This document shows positions 61,618-64,000 of a DNA stretch of 64,000 nucleotides, one piece after another (the first letter of the stretch is position 1; every line of letters starts with the position of its first letter). The notes beneath the pieces are model-generated. The model made no database searches and was not told the DNA's origin. It worked only from the letters and a program-made list of their open reading frames with translations. The position numbers and the translations under genes were made by a program. Where the stretch lies: positions 36,069 through 100,068 of the forward strand of contig NZ_PZKE01000013.1 in assembly GCF_003034965.1 (NCBI RefSeq), written 5' to 3'. This DNA comes from Fuscovulum blasticum DSM 2131 (GTDB lineage Bacteria; Pseudomonadota; Alphaproteobacteria; Rhodobacterales; Rhodobacteraceae).

Positions 61618-63868
61618 ATGCCTATGCCCGAACGCACAGAAAGCGAGAGCCGCAAATTGCTGCGCCGTCTGCGGGACGTGCTGGCGGTTCCGGGCAAGGG
61701 CCAGGACAGGCTGGACAGCATCACCCACCTGATCGCCGATTCGATGGGCACCGAGGTTTGCTCGATCTACCTGTTCCGCGATCCTGAAACGCTGGAACTT
61801 TGCGCCACCGAAGGGCTGAAGAAGGAAGCCGTCCACCAGACCCGGATGAAGCTGGGCGAGGGGCTTGTCGGCCGCGTGGCGCGCAGCGGGGTTCCGGTGA
61901 ACACGGCCGATGCGCCGGGAGAAAAGGGTTTCCGCTACATGCCCGAGACGGGCGAGGAAATCTTCTCCAGCTTCCTGGGGGTGCCGATCCAGCGCGTTGG
62001 TGAAAAGCTGGGCGTTCTGGTCGTGCAGTCGAAAGAGGCGCGCGGCTTTTCGGAAGACGAGGTCTATGCCGTCGAGGTCGTGGCCATGGTGCTGGCCGAG
62101 ATGACGGAACTGGGGGCCTTCATCGGCGATGACGGCGCGATGAAGGCGCTGCACCGCCAGCCGGTGATGTTCCGCGGCACCCAAGGCCAGGAAGGCGCGG
62201 CCGAAGGCCGGGTCTGGCTGCATGAGCCGCGGGTGGTGGTGACCAACCCGGTGGCCGACGATCCGCTGACCGAGATCGACCGCATCCGCGCCGCCGTGGG
62301 CGAATTGCGGGTGTCGATCGACGATCTGCTGGGCGCCGAGGAACTGGACAAGGACCAGAAGCAGGTTCTGGAAGCCTATCGCATGTTCGCCCATTCGCGC
62401 GGCTGGCTGCGCCGGATGGAGGAAGACATCATGCGCGGCCTGTCGGCCGAGGCGGCGGTGGAAAAGGAACAGTCGGCGGCCCGGACGCGGATGGAACAGG
62501 TGCCCGACGCCTACTTGCGCGAACGGTTGCACGATCTGGACGACCTGTCGAACCGGCTGCTGCGCATCCTGACCGGGCAGGGCAAGGACACCGGCGCCGA
62601 GATGCCGGAAAACCCGGTCCTTGTCGCGCGCAACATCGGCCCGGCAGAGCTGCTGGAATACGGCCGCAAGCTGCGTGGCGTGGTGCTGCAGGAAGGCAGC
62701 GTCGGCAGCCATGCCGCCATCGTCGCCCGCGCGCTGGCCATTCCGCTGGTCATCCATGCCGACCGCATCACTGCCGAGGCGCTGAACGGCGACCAGATCC
62801 TTGTCGATGGCGATCAGGGCATCGTCCACCTGCGCCCCGAGGAAACCGTTGCCCGCGCCTTTCGCGACAAGATCGCCATGCAGGCCGAGGCGCAGAAACG
62901 CTATGCCAGTCTGCGCGGCCTGCCCGCCGAAGACACCGCCGGCACCTGCATCCGGCTGGACATGAATGCCGGGCTGATGGCCGATCTGCCCAGCCTTGAA
63001 AGCTCGGGCGCGGCGGGGGTGGGGCTGTTCCGCACCGAGTTGCAGTTCCTGATCCGCAACAAGATGCCCAAGCGGGCCGAGCTGGCCTCGCTCTACACGC
63101 GGGTGATGGATGCCGCACAGGGCCAGCGCGTGGTGTTCCGCACCCTCGACATCGGGTCGGACAAGGTGCTGACCTACATGAAGCCGAATGACGAGCCGAA
63201 CCCCGCGATGGGCTGGCGCGCAATCCGGGTGGGCCTGGACAAGCCGGGCGTGCTGCGGATGCAGGTGCAGGCGCTGATCCGCGCGGCGGCGGGGCGGCCG
63301 CTGTCGATCATGTTCCCCTTCGTGGCCGAACATGCCGAATTCGCCGAGGCCCGCAGCCATGTGCTGCGCGAATTGCACCGAGAACGGTCGCTGGGCCATG
63401 TCGCGCCCGAACGGCTGGAAATCGGCGCGATGTGCGAGACGCCCTCGCTGGCCTTCGCCCCGCGGGCGTTTTTCGAACTTGCCGATTTCATCTCGGTCGG
63501 GGGCAATGACCTCAAGCAGTTCTTCTTTGCCGCCGACCGCGAGAATGAACGGGTGCGGCGGCGCTATGACACGCTGAACCTGAGCTTCCTGGGCTTTCTG
63601 GAAGGCATCGTCGCCCGGGCGGCCGAAACGGGAACGCCGCTCTCCTTCTGCGGGGAAGATGCCGGGCGCCCGGTGGAAGCGGTGGCGCTGGCGGCGCTGG
63701 GCTTCCGCACACTGTCGATGCGGCCGGCCTCGATCGGGCCGGTCAAGGCGCTGATCCGGCGGGTGAATCTGGCCGAAGCGAAGGCGGTGATCGACACCGC
63801 CCGCGCCAACGGGGCCGAAACCGCAAGACCCCGCCCTGCTGGACTGGCTGGCGCGGCAGACTGGCTGA
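61618..63868 (+). CDS. ptsP: Phosphoenolpyruvate--protein phosphotransferase PtsP, apparent frameshift near 3' end
   Basis: This is EI(Ntr) of the nitrogen-related PTS, which passes phosphate from PEP to NPr. It has a GAF domain (residues ~1-165), the phosphohistidine in GSVGSHAAIVARALAIP near residue 365, and a PEP-binding barrel with ESSGAAGVGLFRTELQF, RTLDIGSDKVLTYM and GGNDLKQFFFAADREN. A final CGE-x-AGRP is present. Read from ATG 61618, the frame continues past the expected end to the window edge. Dropping one base from the CCCC run at 63829-63832 restores the expected C-terminus A-R-P-A-L-L-D-W-L-A-R-Q-T-G and TGA at 63866-63868, giving 749 residues. This is either a sequence error or a real lesion at the last residues. 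Confidence 0.92.
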
Positions 63869-63910
63869 TCCCGGGGGGCGAAGGCCGGGCAAGCGGGGGC
63901 GCTGCCCCCG

Positions 63911-63994
63911 CACCCCCGGGGTATTTGGACCGAGTTGAAGGGGCAAAGGCCGGCCCTGATGTCATCTGTCCTGAAATATCCCCGCCGGAGGCAA
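63911..63994. repeat. Dispersed hairpin repeat, copy 2 (downstream of ptsP)
   Basis: This is an inverted copy of the element at 27879-27950. Its left part CACCCCCGGGGTATTTGG corresponds to the reverse complement of copy 1's right end. Its right part AAATATCCCCGCCGGAGGC (63974-63992) corresponds to copy 1's left end at all but one base. The internal part is longer and less paired. Confidence 0.65.
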
Positions 63995-64000
63995 ACGCCC

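Noticed and set aside
61594..63399. A 600-codon minus-strand frame opposite ptsP
   Set aside because: The plus strand encodes GAF and PEP-utilising domains with all active-site motifs. The minus frame is a compositional shadow.

Overview
This 64 kb window is GC-rich chromosomal DNA from an alphaproteobacterium, most likely a member of the Rhodobacterales (Rhodobacteraceae/Paracoccaceae). The best evidence is the gene content: a phaR-phaP-phaC cluster divergent from phaZ, a soxBDAG sarcosine oxidase operon, PtsP next to aspartokinase, DUF3572, and small intergenic repeats of a style common in that group. I cannot fix the genus. I found no tRNA or rRNA gene, insertion sequence, prophage, CRISPR array or photosynthesis gene. 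The window reads as ordinary core and accessory chromosome with short operons.

Layout. 1-4.4 kb: the 3' part of an aldo/keto reductase, two lipoproteins, a fatty acid desaturase, and a NUDIX/DUF983 pair. 4.6-6.8 kb: a probable stress regulon with a four-EF-hand secreted protein, an ECF sigma factor, a membrane anti-sigma candidate and a CnrX/Spy-like periplasmic sensor. 6.8-12.8 kb: a PleD-like diguanylate cyclase, DUF3572, a HAD phosphatase, an MttB-type methyltransferase, and an H-NOX-like protein overlapping a diguanylate cyclase with an HNOBA-like domain. 12.8-20.4 kb: housekeeping genes (HAD, clpS, RsmC-like methyltransferase, an SDR without its catalytic lysine, hemF, glpX, hom) and small lipoproteins. 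20.5-23.4 kb: a TadG/TadE/TadE-like trio. 23.8-26.4 kb: glutamate dehydrogenase, then a CDF exporter divergent from a MerR regulator with a clear operator between them. 26.6-31.7 kb: soxB, soxD, soxA, soxG, with a dispersed hairpin repeat between soxB and soxD. 31.9-38.7 kb: a DegT aminotransferase, a LysR regulator and the polyhydroxybutyrate genes phaR, phaP, phaC and phaZ with visible PhaR operators. 38.7-48.2 kb: two alpha/beta hydrolases (one without its nucleophilic serine), a Tag-like glycosylase, thrS, a cold-shock gene behind a short upstream frame, ArsC-like, DUF2177, a lytic transglycosylase, and a di-heme peroxidase/CRTAC1 pair. 48.5-55.8 kb: sulfur assimilation (cysK, an Rrf2 regulator, a sulfate ABC transporter) with an RBBP9-like hydrolase, a tiny membrane protein and an Lrp regulator between. 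55.8-64 kb: small membrane proteins, a beta-helix-like repeat membrane protein, lysC, an amine oxidase and ptsP. ptsP appears frameshifted near its 3' end, which leaves its main frame open to the edge of the window.

Functional themes are C1/methylamine use (MttB homolog, sarcosine oxidase), carbon storage (pha genes under PhaR), sulfate-to-cysteine assimilation with a possible shared GAATATTC operator, and c-di-GMP signalling. The most interesting system is the H-NOX/HNOBA-GGDEF pair. It matches the domain order of animal soluble guanylate cyclase split over two overlapping genes, with the cyclase replaced by GGDEF, and its H-NOX protein lacks both the heme-ligating histidine and the YxSxR motif. 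All statements rest on reading the sequence and on family knowledge; no database search was run.
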